Assembly (NCBI GenBank): GCA_044433115.1
Contig: JAWXTY010000007.1
Coordinates: 6,051-70,050 of the forward strand
Reading direction: 5' to 3'
Source: CAKUIA01 sp044433115
Lineage (GTDB): Bacteria; Verrucomicrobiota; Verrucomicrobiia; Opitutales; Intestinicryptomonadaceae
Length of the DNA: 64,000 nucleotides
The position numbers were made by a program, and so were the translations under genes. The notes under the pieces are model-generated. The model was not told the DNA's origin and did not search any database. It worked only from the letters and a program-made list of their open reading frames with translations. Positions 1 to 8,936 of the stretch are shown here, in pieces. How positions within the stretch are numbered: position 1 is the first letter of the stretch; every line of letters starts with the position of its first letter.

Positions 1-341
1 AAGTTCGACTCCAAGCCAACTTTATCTGCATTTATACGCAAGAAACGAGAGGCTATAGAGTGAAAAGTCCCACCCCAAAAGCTACGAGCCGAAAGCCCTG
101 TTAGCACTTCTGTACGCTGAAGCATTTCCCTTGCTGCCTTATTTGTAAAGGTCAAAAGCAAGAGATTTTCTGGAGCTAAATTAAAACGCTCAATGAGGTA
201 TGCAATTCTGTATGTCAAGGTTCTAGTCTTACCAGAACCAGCCCCTGCAAGTACCAAAGATGGCACGTCATAAGGAGCAGAAACAGCTTCGAATTGTCTT
301 GGATTTAATTCAGCTTCAAAGTCTATACAAGAGTAAGACAT
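1..341 (-). CDS. UvrD/PcrA-type superfamily I DNA helicase, N-terminal part (gene runs off the window)
   Basis: My reading of the minus strand from the ATG at 339-341 gives an uninterrupted protein to base 1, about 113 residues. It begins with the UvrD-type Q-motif region (LNPRQFEAV), then Walker A AGAGSGKT at residues 32-39, motif Ia (LLTFTNKAAREM) and the GTFHSIASRFLR segment that follows it in UvrD, PcrA and Rep. The family unwinds DNA 3' to 5' with ATP during repair and replication restart. The rest of the gene lies outside the window. The start codon directly abuts the aroQ stop codon, so the two are probably cotranscribed. UvrD, PcrA and Rep cannot be told apart from this part alone. 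Confidence 0.9.
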   Translation of the reverse strand, partial: MSYSCIDFEAELNPRQFEAVSAPYDVPSLVLAGAGSGKTRTLTYRIAYLIERFNLAPENLLLLTFTNKAAREMLQRTEVLTGLSARSFWGGTFHSIASRFLRINADKVGLESN

Positions 342-770
342 TTAGTCTAAATTTAAGAAATAATCCAAGGCTGCACAGTATCCATAAGTACCCATACCAG
401 TAATTACAGCTTCGCACTGAGAGGCAGTCAAAGACTTGTGCCTAAACTCTTCACGCTTGTATATATTAGAGATATGCACTTCTACAAACTTGATAGAAGA
501 GCCTGCAATAGCGTCTCTTAGGGCAACGCTAGTGTGAGTGAATGCCCCAGGGTTAATTATGCAATAGTCATAACCTAAGTCAGTTAGGGTTGCAATTTTA
601 TCTATAATATCCCCTTCGTGATTGCTTTGAAAGGCAGTAAATTCCACATTTTTAGCTCTTCGCCTTAGAGCTTGATTGATTTCGTCTAAAGTAGTTGAGC
701 CGTATATTTCAGGTTCACGCTTGCCTAGTCTATCTAAATTTACGCCATTAATTATTGCTATTTTTTTCAT
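342..770 (-). CDS. aroQ: Type II 3-dehydroquinate dehydratase
   Basis: 142 residues, the usual length of the small dodecameric type II enzyme. It dehydrates 3-dehydroquinate to 3-dehydroshikimate in the shikimate pathway. The N-terminus NGVNLDRLGKREPEIYG holds the catalytic Arg and Tyr of the lid loop. NPGAFTHTSVALRDA and EVHISNIYKREEFRHKS are the family's substrate-binding segments, including the catalytic His of the second. It lies 17 bp after the Nif3-like gene, and its stop abuts the helicase start, suggesting a nif3-aroQ-uvrD transcript on the minus strand. Confidence 0.96.
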   Translation of the reverse strand: MKKIAIINGVNLDRLGKREPEIYGSTTLDEINQALRRRAKNVEFTAFQSNHEGDIIDKIATLTDLGYDYCIINPGAFTHTSVALRDAIAGSSIKFVEVHISNIYKREEFRHKSLTASQCEAVITGMGTYGYCAALDYFLNLD

Positions 771-787
771 ATTAGTCGCCTTATTTT

Positions 788-1546
788 TTAAATTATATTA
801 TTTGTTGTTATAAATTCGCATTCTAAGCCAAATTTTTCTGCTGCTTTTTTTCCTAAATTGTGTATACCAAAGACCTCAGTTGCATAATGCCCACAAGGGT
901 ATACATTATAGTTATTGTCTCTAGTTTTTATGAAATATTCCTCTTTGATTTCGCCTGTGATATAAGTATCGCAATCTATGCTTTCAAGTAGGTCTATACA
1001 GTCGCCTGCCCCGCCACTACATATAGCAATTTTAGATGGATTTTCAGAACCAAACTCAAGTGCCTTATAGGTATTAGGAAAGAGCTTTTGCAATTTCAAA
1101 GCAAGTTCGCTTCTACTACAATTAGCTTTACAAAGTACTCCAATTTTTGTGCCAACAAAGTCGAAACAATTTTCTATAACCTCCAAGCCAAGAGCCCTTG
1201 CTATAGATATATTATTGCCAAAATCCATATTTGCATCTACTGGCAAGTGGCAAGAATAAAGGGCTAAATTCCCCTTAAGCATAGAGCTAATCTTTTTGTA
1301 ATTCAACTTAGTTATAGGCAAAGGAGCTTGCCAAAACATTCCGTGATGGACTAAGAGTATGTCTGCTCCAATTCTTATCGCTTCTTCAATTTCATAGAGA
1401 CCTGCGTCAACTGCACAAGCAATTTTAGAGACTTTTTTTGTCTCATTTTCGCACTGCAAACCATTATAAGCAGTCTTGTAGTCTGCAATATCCTTTTGCA
1501 TTGTAACTTCGTCTAAGAAGCTTATAAATTCAGTTAAAGTTGTCAT
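788..1546 (-). CDS. Nif3-like dinuclear metal centre protein (YbgI/GTP cyclohydrolase I type 2 family)
   Basis: 252 residues, near the length of single-domain YbgI/Nif3 proteins. Family features seen are TAYNGLQC near residue 30 (usually DNxGL), ACAVDAGLYEIEEAI, the metal-binding LVHHGMFW, the second-half SGGAGDCIDLL and YITGEIKEE, and the C-terminal CGHYATEVFGI with a conserved His and Glu. The family forms hexameric toroids with two metals per subunit; its physiological role is unsettled and the cyclohydrolase label is doubtful. It is divergent from the flavin reductase gene at 1606 and probably heads the nif3-aroQ-uvrD transcript. Confidence 0.92.
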   Translation of the reverse strand: MTTLTEFISFLDEVTMQKDIADYKTAYNGLQCENETKKVSKIACAVDAGLYEIEEAIRIGADILLVHHGMFWQAPLPITKLNYKKISSMLKGNLALYSCHLPVDANMDFGNNISIARALGLEVIENCFDFVGTKIGVLCKANCSRSELALKLQKLFPNTYKALEFGSENPSKIAICSGGAGDCIDLLESIDCDTYITGEIKEEYFIKTRDNNYNVYPCGHYATEVFGIHNLGKKAAEKFGLECEFITTNNII

Positions 1547-1605
1547 TATATAGATATTATCTTGTATTTTTGAAAAATTTAAGCAAGATTATTCACCTAT
1601 TTAGT

Positions 1606-2106
1606 ATGAAAAAAATCAATCCAGAAGAAATTAGCGAAAATGCTATAAATTTAATAGGCAAGCAATGGTTGTTAATCACTGCAGGCAATAAAGATAAATT
1701 CAATTCAATGACAGCAAGTTGGGGTTGTATAGGTTTTATGTGGAATATGCCTATTGCGACTGCTATGATACGCCCCCAAAGGTTTACTTATCCAATTATG
1801 GAAAATAGCGAGATTTGCACCCTTAGCTTCTATGACAAAGAGCATAAAAAAGCCCTAAGTATGTTCGGCACAAAATCTGGCAAAGACACAGATAAAGTTG
1901 CCCTAAGTGGTTTTACACCAGCATATACAGAAAATGGAGCAGTTTACTATGAAGAGGCAAAGCTAGTATTAGAATGTAGAAAAGTATATGCGAGTGAACT
2001 CCTCGAAAAAGACTTTATAGATAAGCCAATACTCGACAAGTGGTATCCTGAAAAAGACCTACACAAAATGTATTACTTTGAAATTTTAAACGCTTATACA
2101 AAATAA
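1606..2106 (+). CDS. Flavin reductase / flavoredoxin-like FMN-binding protein
   Basis: 166 residues from the ATG at 1606, giving MKKINPEEIS. An in-frame ATG at 1540 would overlap the divergent Nif3-like gene and add 22 hydrophobic residues that the family lacks, so the later start is preferred. The FMN-binding split-barrel pattern is clear: FNSMTASWGCIG, then MIRPQRFTYP and the ENSEICTLSFY strand. Members bind FMN and either reduce flavin with NAD(P)H or act as small electron carriers, often in anaerobes. The partner and substrate are unknown. Convergent or divergent repair genes give no clue to the pathway; serS follows 58 bp downstream. Confidence 0.85.
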   Translation: MKKINPEEISENAINLIGKQWLLITAGNKDKFNSMTASWGCIGFMWNMPIATAMIRPQRFTYPIMENSEICTLSFYDKEHKKALSMFGTKSGKDTDKVALSGFTPAYTENGAVYYEEAKLVLECRKVYASELLEKDFIDKPILDKWYPEKDLHKMYYFEILNAYTK

Positions 2107-2164
2107 ACTTGATAAACACTGACTAATACTCTTATATAGTATATATAAGATAATATATAAAATT

Positions 2165-3427
2165 ATGATAGATCTAAAAATTTTAAGAGAACAAACTGAA
2201 ACTTTACGTGCTAAAATCGCACTAAAAAAATTCGATTGCGACCTAGATAAAATTCTAGCATTCGATACAGAAAGAAGAAATATCTTATCTGAATTTGAAA
2301 ACGCAAGAGCTAAACAAAATGAGGCAAGCAAAGCCCTCGCTTCTGCAGACAAATCTTCGCCTGCTTTCAAAGAAGAAGTTGTAAAGCTTAAGGAAATTTC
2401 AGCCCAAGTTAAGTTGCTAGAACAAAAGGCAAATGAAGCTGAAAAGACTTGGAAGGGCTTATTGCTAACTATCCCTAATATGCCTCACGACTCTGTTCCT
2501 GAAGGTAAGACTGAAAAGGATAACCAAGAAACATACACTTGGGGCGACATTTCTGCTATCAAAAATGCAGTTCCTCACTGGGATATTAAATCTTTCGAAA
2601 GCTATATAGACTTCGCTAAGGGCGTTAAAGTTACAGGAGCTGGCTTTCCTTTCTACGTTGGCGATATGGCGAAACTAGTTAGGGCGTTGCTCTCTCTATT
2701 CTTAGATATGGCAGACAAAAGTGGCTACGAAGAAGTTATGTGTCCTTTGATGGTAAACGCTGCAAGTGCGACTGCTACTGGTCAATTACCTGACAAAGAA
2801 GGACAGATGTATCACGACGCTCAAGACGACTTTTATATGGTTCCAACTGCTGAAGTTCCTCTAACAAATTTCTTTAGAGGCGAAACTTTCCAAGAGAGCG
2901 ACTTACCTGTATATAGATGTGCGTACACTCCTTGCTTTAGGCGTGAAGCTGGTTCTTGGGGCAAAGACGTTCGTGGCTTAAATCGTCTACACCAATTTGA
3001 CAAAGTTGAATTAGTTAAGTGGGTTCACCCAGACACAAGCTTTGATGAGCTAGAAAAGCTAAGACTCGACTCAGAAAAAATCCTCCAAGCCCTAGAACTT
3101 CCTTATAGAGTGCTATCTATATGCACAAAGGACATAGGTTTTCCTCACTCTAAGCAATACGACTTAGAAGTATGGGCTGCAGGGCAACAAAAGTGGCTAG
3201 AAGTATCTAGTTGCTCTAACTTCACTGACTTCCAAGCTAGAAGAGCTAATATCAAATTTAGAAACAAAGATACAAATAAACTAGAAATTGTACACACTCT
3301 AAATGGCTCTGCTCTTGCAATACCTAGAGTCTTAGCTGCTATACTTGAAAATAACCTAACTGAAGATGGTAAGGTTAAAATCCCTCAAGTATTGAGAAAA
3401 TACTTCGACAAAGAATATATAGGATAA
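2165..3427 (+). CDS. serS: Seryl-tRNA synthetase
   Basis: 420 residues, typical for bacterial SerS. The N-terminal 100 residues form the long antiparallel coiled-coil tRNA-binding arm, rich in Lys, Glu and Ala. The class II catalytic core follows: motif 2 is YRCAYTPCFRREAGSWGKD with the conserved Arg, and motif 3 is NGSALAIPRVLAAILEN. VPTAEVPLTNFF is the family's ATP and serine pocket segment. It charges tRNA-Ser and tRNA-Sec with serine. No Shine-Dalgarno sequence is seen; the leader is AT-only just before the ATG. The fumarase gene begins 28 bp downstream. Confidence 0.98.
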   Translation: MIDLKILREQTETLRAKIALKKFDCDLDKILAFDTERRNILSEFENARAKQNEASKALASADKSSPAFKEEVVKLKEISAQVKLLEQKANEAEKTWKGLLLTIPNMPHDSVPEGKTEKDNQETYTWGDISAIKNAVPHWDIKSFESYIDFAKGVKVTGAGFPFYVGDMAKLVRALLSLFLDMADKSGYEEVMCPLMVNAASATATGQLPDKEGQMYHDAQDDFYMVPTAEVPLTNFFRGETFQESDLPVYRCAYTPCFRREAGSWGKDVRGLNRLHQFDKVELVKWVHPDTSFDELEKLRLDSEKILQALELPYRVLSICTKDIGFPHSKQYDLEVWAAGQQKWLEVSSCSNFTDFQARRANIKFRNKDTNKLEIVHTLNGSALAIPRVLAAILENNLTEDGKVKIPQVLRKYFDKEYIG

Positions 3428-3455
3428 TCAACTTTTAACTTAGATTATAAAAATT

Positions 3456-5072
3456 ATGGCAAAAGAATTTAAATATCAAAAAATGTTTCCTCTTGCAAAA
3501 GACGAAACTAAATACAAGCTCCTAACTAAGGATATGGTCTCTACAGAAATGCTCGGAGACCAAGAAATTCTTAAAGTTGAGCCTCAAGCACTAGCATATC
3601 TAGCTCGTAAGGCTTTTAGAGATGTGTCTTTCTTGCTTAGACCTGCTCACTTAAAGCAAGTCGCTGCAATTTTAGAAGATCCAGAAGCTTCTGAAAACGA
3701 CAAGAGCGTTGCTCTAACTCTGTTGAGAAATGCCGAAGTTGCATCTAAGGGTCAGCTACCTTTTTGCCAAGACACAGGAACTGCAACTATAGTAGGTAAA
3801 AAAGGACAATACGTTTTTACAGGTTGCGAAGATGAAGAGTTTTTATCTAAGGGTGTATTCGATTGCTACACTCAAGAAAATTTGAGATACTCTCAAAATG
3901 CCCCTCTAAATATGTGGGACGAAGTTAACACTGCTTGTAACTTGCCAGCTCAAATAGACTTATATGCAACTAATTCTAATAAATACGAATTTTTATTTGT
4001 TGCTAAAGGTGGTGGCTCTGCAAACAAAACTTATTTATACCAAGAAACTAAGGCAACCATCACTAAGGACAAGTTATTGAACTTTATGATTGAAAAGCTT
4101 AAGAGCTTGGGTACTGCAGCTTGCCCTCCTTATCACGTTGCATTCGTAATTGGTGGAACTTCTGCTGAAACTTGCTTAAAGACTGTTAAGTTGGCAAGCA
4201 CTAAGTATCTCGACAAGCTTCCAACTTCAGGTAATGAGCTTGGACACGCATTTAGAGATGTTGAATTTGAAAAGCAAGTTCTCGACGCTGCTTGGAACTT
4301 GGGTATAGGGGCTCAATTTGGTGGTAAATATTTTGCTCTCGACGTTAGAGTTATACGTATGCCAAGGCACGGAGCTAGTTGCCCTATAGGCTTGGGTGTA
4401 TCTTGCTCTGCTGACAGAAATGTTAAGGCTAAAATCGACAAAGATGGTATTTGGCTTGAAGAGCTTGAGGAAAACCCAGAACAATATATCCCTGCTCAAT
4501 ACAAGACTCAAGACACTTCTGAAGGTGCTGTATCTATAGACCTAAATAGACCTATGCCTGAAGTATTGGCTGAATTGGCAAAGTATCCTGTTAAGACTAG
4601 ATTGAGCCTAAATGGTACAATCATCGTTGCTCGAGACATTGCCCACGCAAAGATTAAAGAGCGTATAGACAATAACTTGGGTGTACCTGAATATTTGAAA
4701 AATCACCCTGTATACTATGCAGGTCCTGCTAAGACTCCTGAAGGTATGCCATCTGGCTCTTTTGGACCAACTACTGCAGGTAGAATGGATAGCTACGTAG
4801 ACTTGTTCCAAAGCAATTCTTCTGCAATGATTATGATTGCAAAGGGAAATCGCTCTCAACAAGTTACAGACTCTTGCCTAAAACACGGAGGTTTCTACCT
4901 TGGTTCTATAGGCGGTCCTGCTGCCCTATTAGCTCAAGAAAATATCAAAAAGGTGGAGCTACTCGAATACCCTGAATTAGGTATGGAAGCTGTTTGGAAG
5001 ATTGAAGTTGTAAACTTCCCTGCCTTCATCTTAGTAGACGACAAAGGTAACGACTTTTTCAAAAACGTATAA
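3456..5072 (+). CDS. fumA: Class I (iron-sulfur) fumarate hydratase
   Basis: 538 residues, matching the single-polypeptide FumA/FumB type. It interconverts fumarate and malate. LPFCQDTGTA places the first cluster Cys at residue 104. ASCPIGLGVSCSADRN and the CLKTVKLAST region carry further conserved Cys, and the C-terminal beta domain has GSFGPTTAGRMDSYVD. The enzyme family uses an oxygen-sensitive [4Fe-4S] cluster, which fits an anaerobic or microaerobic lifestyle. An intrinsic terminator follows directly. No Shine-Dalgarno sequence is visible. The substrate could also be mesaconate or tartrate in relatives, but full-length identity of layout favours fumarase. Confidence 0.95.
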   Translation: MAKEFKYQKMFPLAKDETKYKLLTKDMVSTEMLGDQEILKVEPQALAYLARKAFRDVSFLLRPAHLKQVAAILEDPEASENDKSVALTLLRNAEVASKGQLPFCQDTGTATIVGKKGQYVFTGCEDEEFLSKGVFDCYTQENLRYSQNAPLNMWDEVNTACNLPAQIDLYATNSNKYEFLFVAKGGGSANKTYLYQETKATITKDKLLNFMIEKLKSLGTAACPPYHVAFVIGGTSAETCLKTVKLASTKYLDKLPTSGNELGHAFRDVEFEKQVLDAAWNLGIGAQFGGKYFALDVRVIRMPRHGASCPIGLGVSCSADRNVKAKIDKDGIWLEELEENPEQYIPAQYKTQDTSEGAVSIDLNRPMPEVLAELAKYPVKTRLSLNGTIIVARDIAHAKIKERIDNNLGVPEYLKNHPVYYAGPAKTPEGMPSGSFGPTTAGRMDSYVDLFQSNSSAMIMIAKGNRSQQVTDSCLKHGGFYLGSIGGPAALLAQENIKKVELLEYPELGMEAVWKIEVVNFPAFILVDDKGNDFFKNV

Positions 5073-5088
5073 GCTAAATAGCTAAAAC

Positions 5089-5127
5089 AAAAATAGCGTC
5101 CCCCTAAAAAGGAACGCTATTTTTTTG
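5089..5127 (+). terminator. Rho-independent terminator after fumarase
   Basis: AAAATAGCGTCC and GAACGCTATTTTTTT pair around a short A-rich loop, ending in a run of seven T. It lies 17 bp after the fumarase stop codon and faces the convergent nth gene, so it may work in both directions. Confidence 0.85.
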
Positions 5128-5146
5128 CGACATAACATAAAACAAA

Positions 5147-5770
5147 TTAACGAAATTGCTTACAGAGCTTACAATATTTTTCTGGGCTTTTACAAGAATG
5201 AGCTTGGCAATACTCCCTCCCATAATATATAAATTGCAAGTGAAGCTTATGCCAATGCTCCTTAGCAAAAAGCTTCTTTAAATCAGCTTCAGTTTGCTCT
5301 ACACTCTTGCCACTACTAAGCTTCCACCTAGTCGCAAGCCTATGTATATGCGTGTCCACAGGAAAGGCTGGCTTATTAAAAGATTGCTGCATCAACACGC
5401 TTGCCGTCTTATGCCCTACACCTGCCAAAGACTCCAAATCCTCAAAATTATCAGGAACTATCCCCTCAAATTTATCCACCAAATCCTTACTAAGCTTCTT
5501 TATATTCTTTGCCTTTACCCTAAAAAATCCACAAGGTCGAATAATCTCCTCTATACTCTCCAAGGAAAGCCCCATCATCTTTTCAGGACTATCTGCCAAG
5601 TCAAACAACTTCGGCGTAACCTCATTAACTCGCTTATCTGTACACTGTGCCGAAAGCAACACTGCTATCAAAAACGTAAAAGTATTCCTACTATCTAATG
5701 GAATTTTAGGCTCAGGGTACAACTCATTAAACTCCCTTAATATAATTTCTGCTCTTTCTTTCTTCGTCAT
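5147..5770 (-). CDS. nth: Endonuclease III (DNA glycosylase/AP lyase)
   Basis: 207 residues from the ATG at 5768-5770 (MTKKERAEIIL). A start 14 codons upstream is in frame but adds residues absent from the family. It removes oxidised pyrimidines and nicks abasic sites. The helix-hairpin-helix LAGVGHKTASVL holds the catalytic Lys and VDTHIHRLATRW the catalytic Asp. The C-terminal cluster loop is unusual: its four Cys are spaced C-x4-C-x6-C-x2-C instead of the canonical C-x6-C-x2-C-x5-C, and the chain ends four residues later. Whether it still binds [4Fe-4S] is open. Confidence 0.95.
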   Translation of the reverse strand: MTKKERAEIILREFNELYPEPKIPLDSRNTFTFLIAVLLSAQCTDKRVNEVTPKLFDLADSPEKMMGLSLESIEEIIRPCGFFRVKAKNIKKLSKDLVDKFEGIVPDNFEDLESLAGVGHKTASVLMQQSFNKPAFPVDTHIHRLATRWKLSSGKSVEQTEADLKKLFAKEHWHKLHLQFIYYGREYCQAHSCKSPEKYCKLCKQFR

Positions 5771-5780
5771 AATATAAATA

Positions 5781-5837
5781 AATAGATATTGGGGCTTTGC
5801 CCCAACCCCCACTTAAGGACTTAGTTCCCGTCCTTAA
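5781..5837. repeat. Family C double hairpin, copy 1
   Basis: A GGGGCTTTGCCCC hairpin is followed by TTAAGGAC-ttagttccc-GTCCTTAA. A near-identical copy at 50481-50535 has GGGC/GCCC in the second stem where this one has GGAC/GTCC, so one base pair has changed on both sides. It lies just upstream of the nth start codon. Confidence 0.75.
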
Positions 5838-5884
5838 GAAAATTTCTTTGTCTTATTTTTTCCTAAAGCTTTCGATTTATCCAC

Positions 5885-5918
5885 AAAAAATCTCACATCG
5901 TTAGGGTGAGATTTTTTG
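5885..5918. terminator. Terminator-like hairpin (recurring sequence)
   Basis: AAAAAATCTCAC pairs with GTGAGATTTTTT around the loop ATCGTTAGG. The same hairpin recurs at 51039-51070 and 62089-62123, each time beside a family A palindrome. It would work in either direction and here separates nth from the pnt genes. Confidence 0.7.
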
Positions 5919-5923
5919 TTAAG

Positions 5924-6042
5924 AGGTGTTAGATTGCGTCTTAGGCAAGGCTTTGGGTTTTTGATGAGGGTCGAAGCGTATATTAATACGTGAGAGTCTC
6001 AGCAAAAGCCCGAAACGAAGCATAAGACGTGATATAACGCCT
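5924..6042. repeat. Family A long palindrome, copy A1
   Basis: About 119 bp. The outer arms AGGTGTTAGATTGCGTCTTA and its imperfect complement ending in ATAACGCCT enclose inner arms around CTTTGGGTTTTTGATGAG and CTCAGCAAAAGCCCGAAA. The centre is GGTCGAAGC, GTATATTAATAC and GAGAGTCTC. It ends one base beyond the pntB stop codon, in the pnt 3' region. Copies with different but self-complementary outer arms occur at 39656, 50914, 51074 and 62126. Confidence 0.8.
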
Positions 6043-6043
6043 G

Positions 6044-7450
6044 TTAGTCTTTGAAGGCTGCGACTAGGTCTGTTATAGTTGCCTTCGCGTCGCCATAAAT
6101 CATTCTAGTGTTTTGAGCAAAGAATAATTTATTTACCAAGCCAGAGAAACCAGCTCCTTGACCACGCTTTAAGCAAAATACAGTTTTCGCCCTATGGCAT
6201 TCAATAATAGGCATACCATAAATTGGGCTTGCCTCATCTTCAATAGCAGCAGGGTTTACAACGTCATTTGCACCAATTACGATTGCTACATCTACGTTAT
6301 CCATTACAGCATTTGCAGTTTCCATATCGCTTAATTGCTCGTAAGGAACATCAGCTTCAGCCAACAATACGTTCATATGTCCTGGCATTCTACCAGCTAC
6401 AGGGTGAATTGCGTGGCTAACTTCAACGCCTCTATCTTCTAATAGGGCAGATAATTCCTTAACAGCGTGCTGAGCTTGAGCAACAGCCATACCATAACCA
6501 GGGATAAAGATAACACTTTGTGCGGCTTCTAGTACGTAGAAAGCGTCTTCGGTAGATATACCTTTCATTTCGCCTTCGATTTCGCCAGCGTCTGCTTGAG
6601 CAGTAGAGCCAAAGCCAGAGAACAATACGTTAAATAGCGTTCTGTTCATCGCCTTACACATAATTACAGTTAAGATAACGCCACTAGCACCAACTAAGCA
6701 ACCTGCAACAATCAATACATTATTCTTGATTACAAAGCCTGCAGCACAAGCAGCCAAGCCACTTAAAGAGTTCAATAGAGAAATTACCACAGGCATATCT
6801 CCACCACCTATAGGCATTACAGCAGCTATACCCAAAACGAGGGATAAAACTATAACTAAACCTAAGCATACTGCAGCAACAGAGTAATCGCCTACGCTTG
6901 CAAATGCTATAGAAGACAAAATTAACGCTCCTGCAATAGCACCATTAACTAGTTTTTGCCCACCAAATACTTGAGCTGAACCAGAAATTTTACCAGACAA
7001 CTTAGCCCAAGCATATATAGAGCCTGTGAAAGTTATACCACCAATTAGCACTGCAAGAATTACAGCAGTTCTAGTGAAGCCCAACATAGCATTATCGCCA
7101 CCAGGAGCAAATTCTGCCCAAGCAACTAATAAAGAAGCCAAGCCACCAAAGCCATTAAATAAGGCTACCAATTCTGGCATAGAAGTCATTTCGACTTTTT
7201 TAGCAGCAAATAAACCAATTACGCCACCAAGAGCCACAGCTGAAATAATCAATACCCAAGGCATAACTGCGTGTTCAATAGATGGGTCAAAGAATGTAGC
7301 AATAACTGCCACAAACATAGCAACAGAAGAGACTAAATTGCCCTTTCTCGCTGTATCTGCCTTACCTAGCATCTTAATACCAAGTACGAATAAAATTGCA
7401 GATACGATATAAACTAAGTTTATTATAATTTTAATGCTATCAGCTTCCAT
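6044..7450 (-). CDS. pntB: NAD(P) transhydrogenase beta subunit
   Basis: 468 residues. The N-terminal two thirds is a multi-helix membrane domain with the proton channel. The C-terminal third is the NADP(H)-binding dIII domain, seen in FIPGYGMAVAQAQHAV, HPVAGRMPGHMNVLLAEADV and IGANDVVNPAA. With the two alpha subunits it forms the inner-membrane pump that couples hydride transfer between NADH and NADP+ to proton flow. It starts one base after pntAb in a three-gene minus-strand unit. A family A palindrome follows the stop codon. Confidence 0.97.
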   Translation of the reverse strand: MEADSIKIIINLVYIVSAILFVLGIKMLGKADTARKGNLVSSVAMFVAVIATFFDPSIEHAVMPWVLIISAVALGGVIGLFAAKKVEMTSMPELVALFNGFGGLASLLVAWAEFAPGGDNAMLGFTRTAVILAVLIGGITFTGSIYAWAKLSGKISGSAQVFGGQKLVNGAIAGALILSSIAFASVGDYSVAAVCLGLVIVLSLVLGIAAVMPIGGGDMPVVISLLNSLSGLAACAAGFVIKNNVLIVAGCLVGASGVILTVIMCKAMNRTLFNVLFSGFGSTAQADAGEIEGEMKGISTEDAFYVLEAAQSVIFIPGYGMAVAQAQHAVKELSALLEDRGVEVSHAIHPVAGRMPGHMNVLLAEADVPYEQLSDMETANAVMDNVDVAIVIGANDVVNPAAIEDEASPIYGMPIIECHRAKTVFCLKRGQGAGFSGLVNKLFFAQNTRMIYGDAKATITDLVAAFKD

Positions 7451-7451
7451 C

Positions 7452-7736
7452 TTATTTAGATCCCTTCTTTTTGAACATAGCCAACATTCTGTTAGTTACA
7501 ACATAACCACCTACTACGTTTACTGTAGCGAGCAATAGCCCCAAGAAGCCTAAGATAGAGGCAACAACGCCATTATCTGCTCCTGTTGCAATCAATGCAC
7601 CAACTATAGTAATACCACTTATGGCATTTGAACCACTCATCAAAGGAGTGTGAAGTTGACTTGGTACTTTACTAATTAGCTCAAAACCTAAAAAGGCAGC
7701 TAGAGTAAATATAAACAATAATAATATAATTTCCAT
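7452..7736 (-). CDS. pntAb: NAD(P) transhydrogenase alpha subunit, small membrane part
   Basis: 94 residues with three or four hydrophobic helices, matching the dIIa segment that is fused to PntA in E. coli but separate in Rhodospirillum-type enzymes. Family segments include FLGFELISKVPSQLHTPLMS and SGITIVGALIATGA, and the C-terminus VGGYVVTNRMLAMFKKK. It lies between pntAa (15 bp before) and pntB (1 bp after), as in other three-gene pnt operons. Confidence 0.96.
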   Translation of the reverse strand: MEIILLLFIFTLAAFLGFELISKVPSQLHTPLMSGSNAISGITIVGALIATGADNGVVASILGFLGLLLATVNVVGGYVVTNRMLAMFKKKGSK

Positions 7737-7751
7737 AATTAAAAGTCTTTC

Positions 7752-8870
7752 TTACTTAAATCTTTCGTCTCTAATTTCGCCATCTTTTACAACTATACAA
7801 GACTTTGTGATGTCGTCTTCCATATTCAATGTAAACACGCCTTCTTTATCAGAGAAGTGGTTTATAAAGTTGTAGAAATTAGCACTTAACATTTGGCTAG
7901 CACTTCCTGCCAACATAGATTCAATCTTAGTTATAGCCAAGATTTTCACGCCATTTTCAGTTGTAACAACTTCGTCAGCAATAGCACCTTCAACGTTACC
8001 ACCTGCTTCGATAGCCAAGTCTATAACTACGCTACCAGACTTCATCGCTTCTAGCATATCGCTCTTTAAAAGAACAGGAGCTTTTCTGCCAAAAGTCTTT
8101 GCAGTAGTAATAATTACATCTGCTTGAGAGCATACTTTAATCATACCCTTTCTTTGCATTTCTAGTTGTTCAGCAGTCAATTCCTTAGCATAACCTTGAG
8201 CTGTTTGACCAGTTTCACCTACGTCAATTTTTATAAATTTTGCACCCAAGCTCTTAACTTGTTCTTCAACTACAGGGCGAGTATCATAAGCTTCAACTCT
8301 TGCCCCTAAACGCTTAGCAGTTGCAATAGCTTGCAAGCCAGCAACACCTACACCAATGATGAAAAACTTAAGTGGGCTTAGCGTACCACAAGGAGTCATC
8401 ATCATAGGCAAAACCTTAGATGTATTTTGAGCTGCAACTAAAACACTCATATAACCTGCCAAGTTCGCTTGAGAACTTAGAGCGTCCATTTTTTGTGCAA
8501 TAGTAGACCTTGGAATCATCTCCAAGCTAGAAGCAGTTACATTTGCATCAGCGAAAGCCTTGATAAGTTCCTTATCGTTGAAAGGGTCTATAAAGCTCAT
8601 ATGTATAGAGCCTGCCTTACGCTTTGCAACATCTTCTAAAGATGGCTTATTTACACTAACAACAAAGTCAGCTGTGTATTCTGCAGACTTATCTACAATT
8701 TCAGCACCTGCATCTATATAAGATTGGTCGCTAAAACCTGATTTTACACCTGCGTTTGATTCTACTTTTACGCTCCATTTCGCTTTTACTAATTTAGCTA
8801 CATCAAGAGCAGTTAAGGCAACTCTAAATTCTCTAGGGTCGCTTTCTTTTGCTATAAAGATATTTTGCAT
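7752..8870 (-). CDS. pntAa: NAD(P) transhydrogenase alpha subunit, NAD-binding part
   Basis: 372 residues, the soluble dI domain. It resembles alanine dehydrogenase: an N-terminal ESDPREFRVALT segment and a Rossmann fold at GVGVAGLQAIATAKRLGARV followed by EAYDTRP. VDVGETGQTAQGYAKELT is typical of PntA. It binds NAD(H) and passes hydride to the NADP-binding dIII domain of PntB. First gene of the pntAa-pntAb-pntB unit; the divergent neighbour is squalene-hopene cyclase, with 119 bp between them for both promoters. Confidence 0.96.
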   Translation of the reverse strand: MQNIFIAKESDPREFRVALTALDVAKLVKAKWSVKVESNAGVKSGFSDQSYIDAGAEIVDKSAEYTADFVVSVNKPSLEDVAKRKAGSIHMSFIDPFNDKELIKAFADANVTASSLEMIPRSTIAQKMDALSSQANLAGYMSVLVAAQNTSKVLPMMMTPCGTLSPLKFFIIGVGVAGLQAIATAKRLGARVEAYDTRPVVEEQVKSLGAKFIKIDVGETGQTAQGYAKELTAEQLEMQRKGMIKVCSQADVIITTAKTFGRKAPVLLKSDMLEAMKSGSVVIDLAIEAGGNVEGAIADEVVTTENGVKILAITKIESMLAGSASQMLSANFYNFINHFSDKEGVFTLNMEDDITKSCIVVKDGEIRDERFK

Positions 8871-8936
8871 ACATTATCTACACTATGTATTTCACCCATT
8901 TTGACAAGTTTTTTCTACATTTTTTTAAAAGTTTAT

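Noticed and set aside
1540..1605. Upstream start for the flavin reductase
   Set aside because: It overlaps the start of the divergent Nif3-like gene and adds a tail unlike the family.
8901..8906. TTGACA on the plus strand as shc promoter
   Set aside because: No -10 element follows at a suitable distance; the second TTGACA at 8937 fits better.
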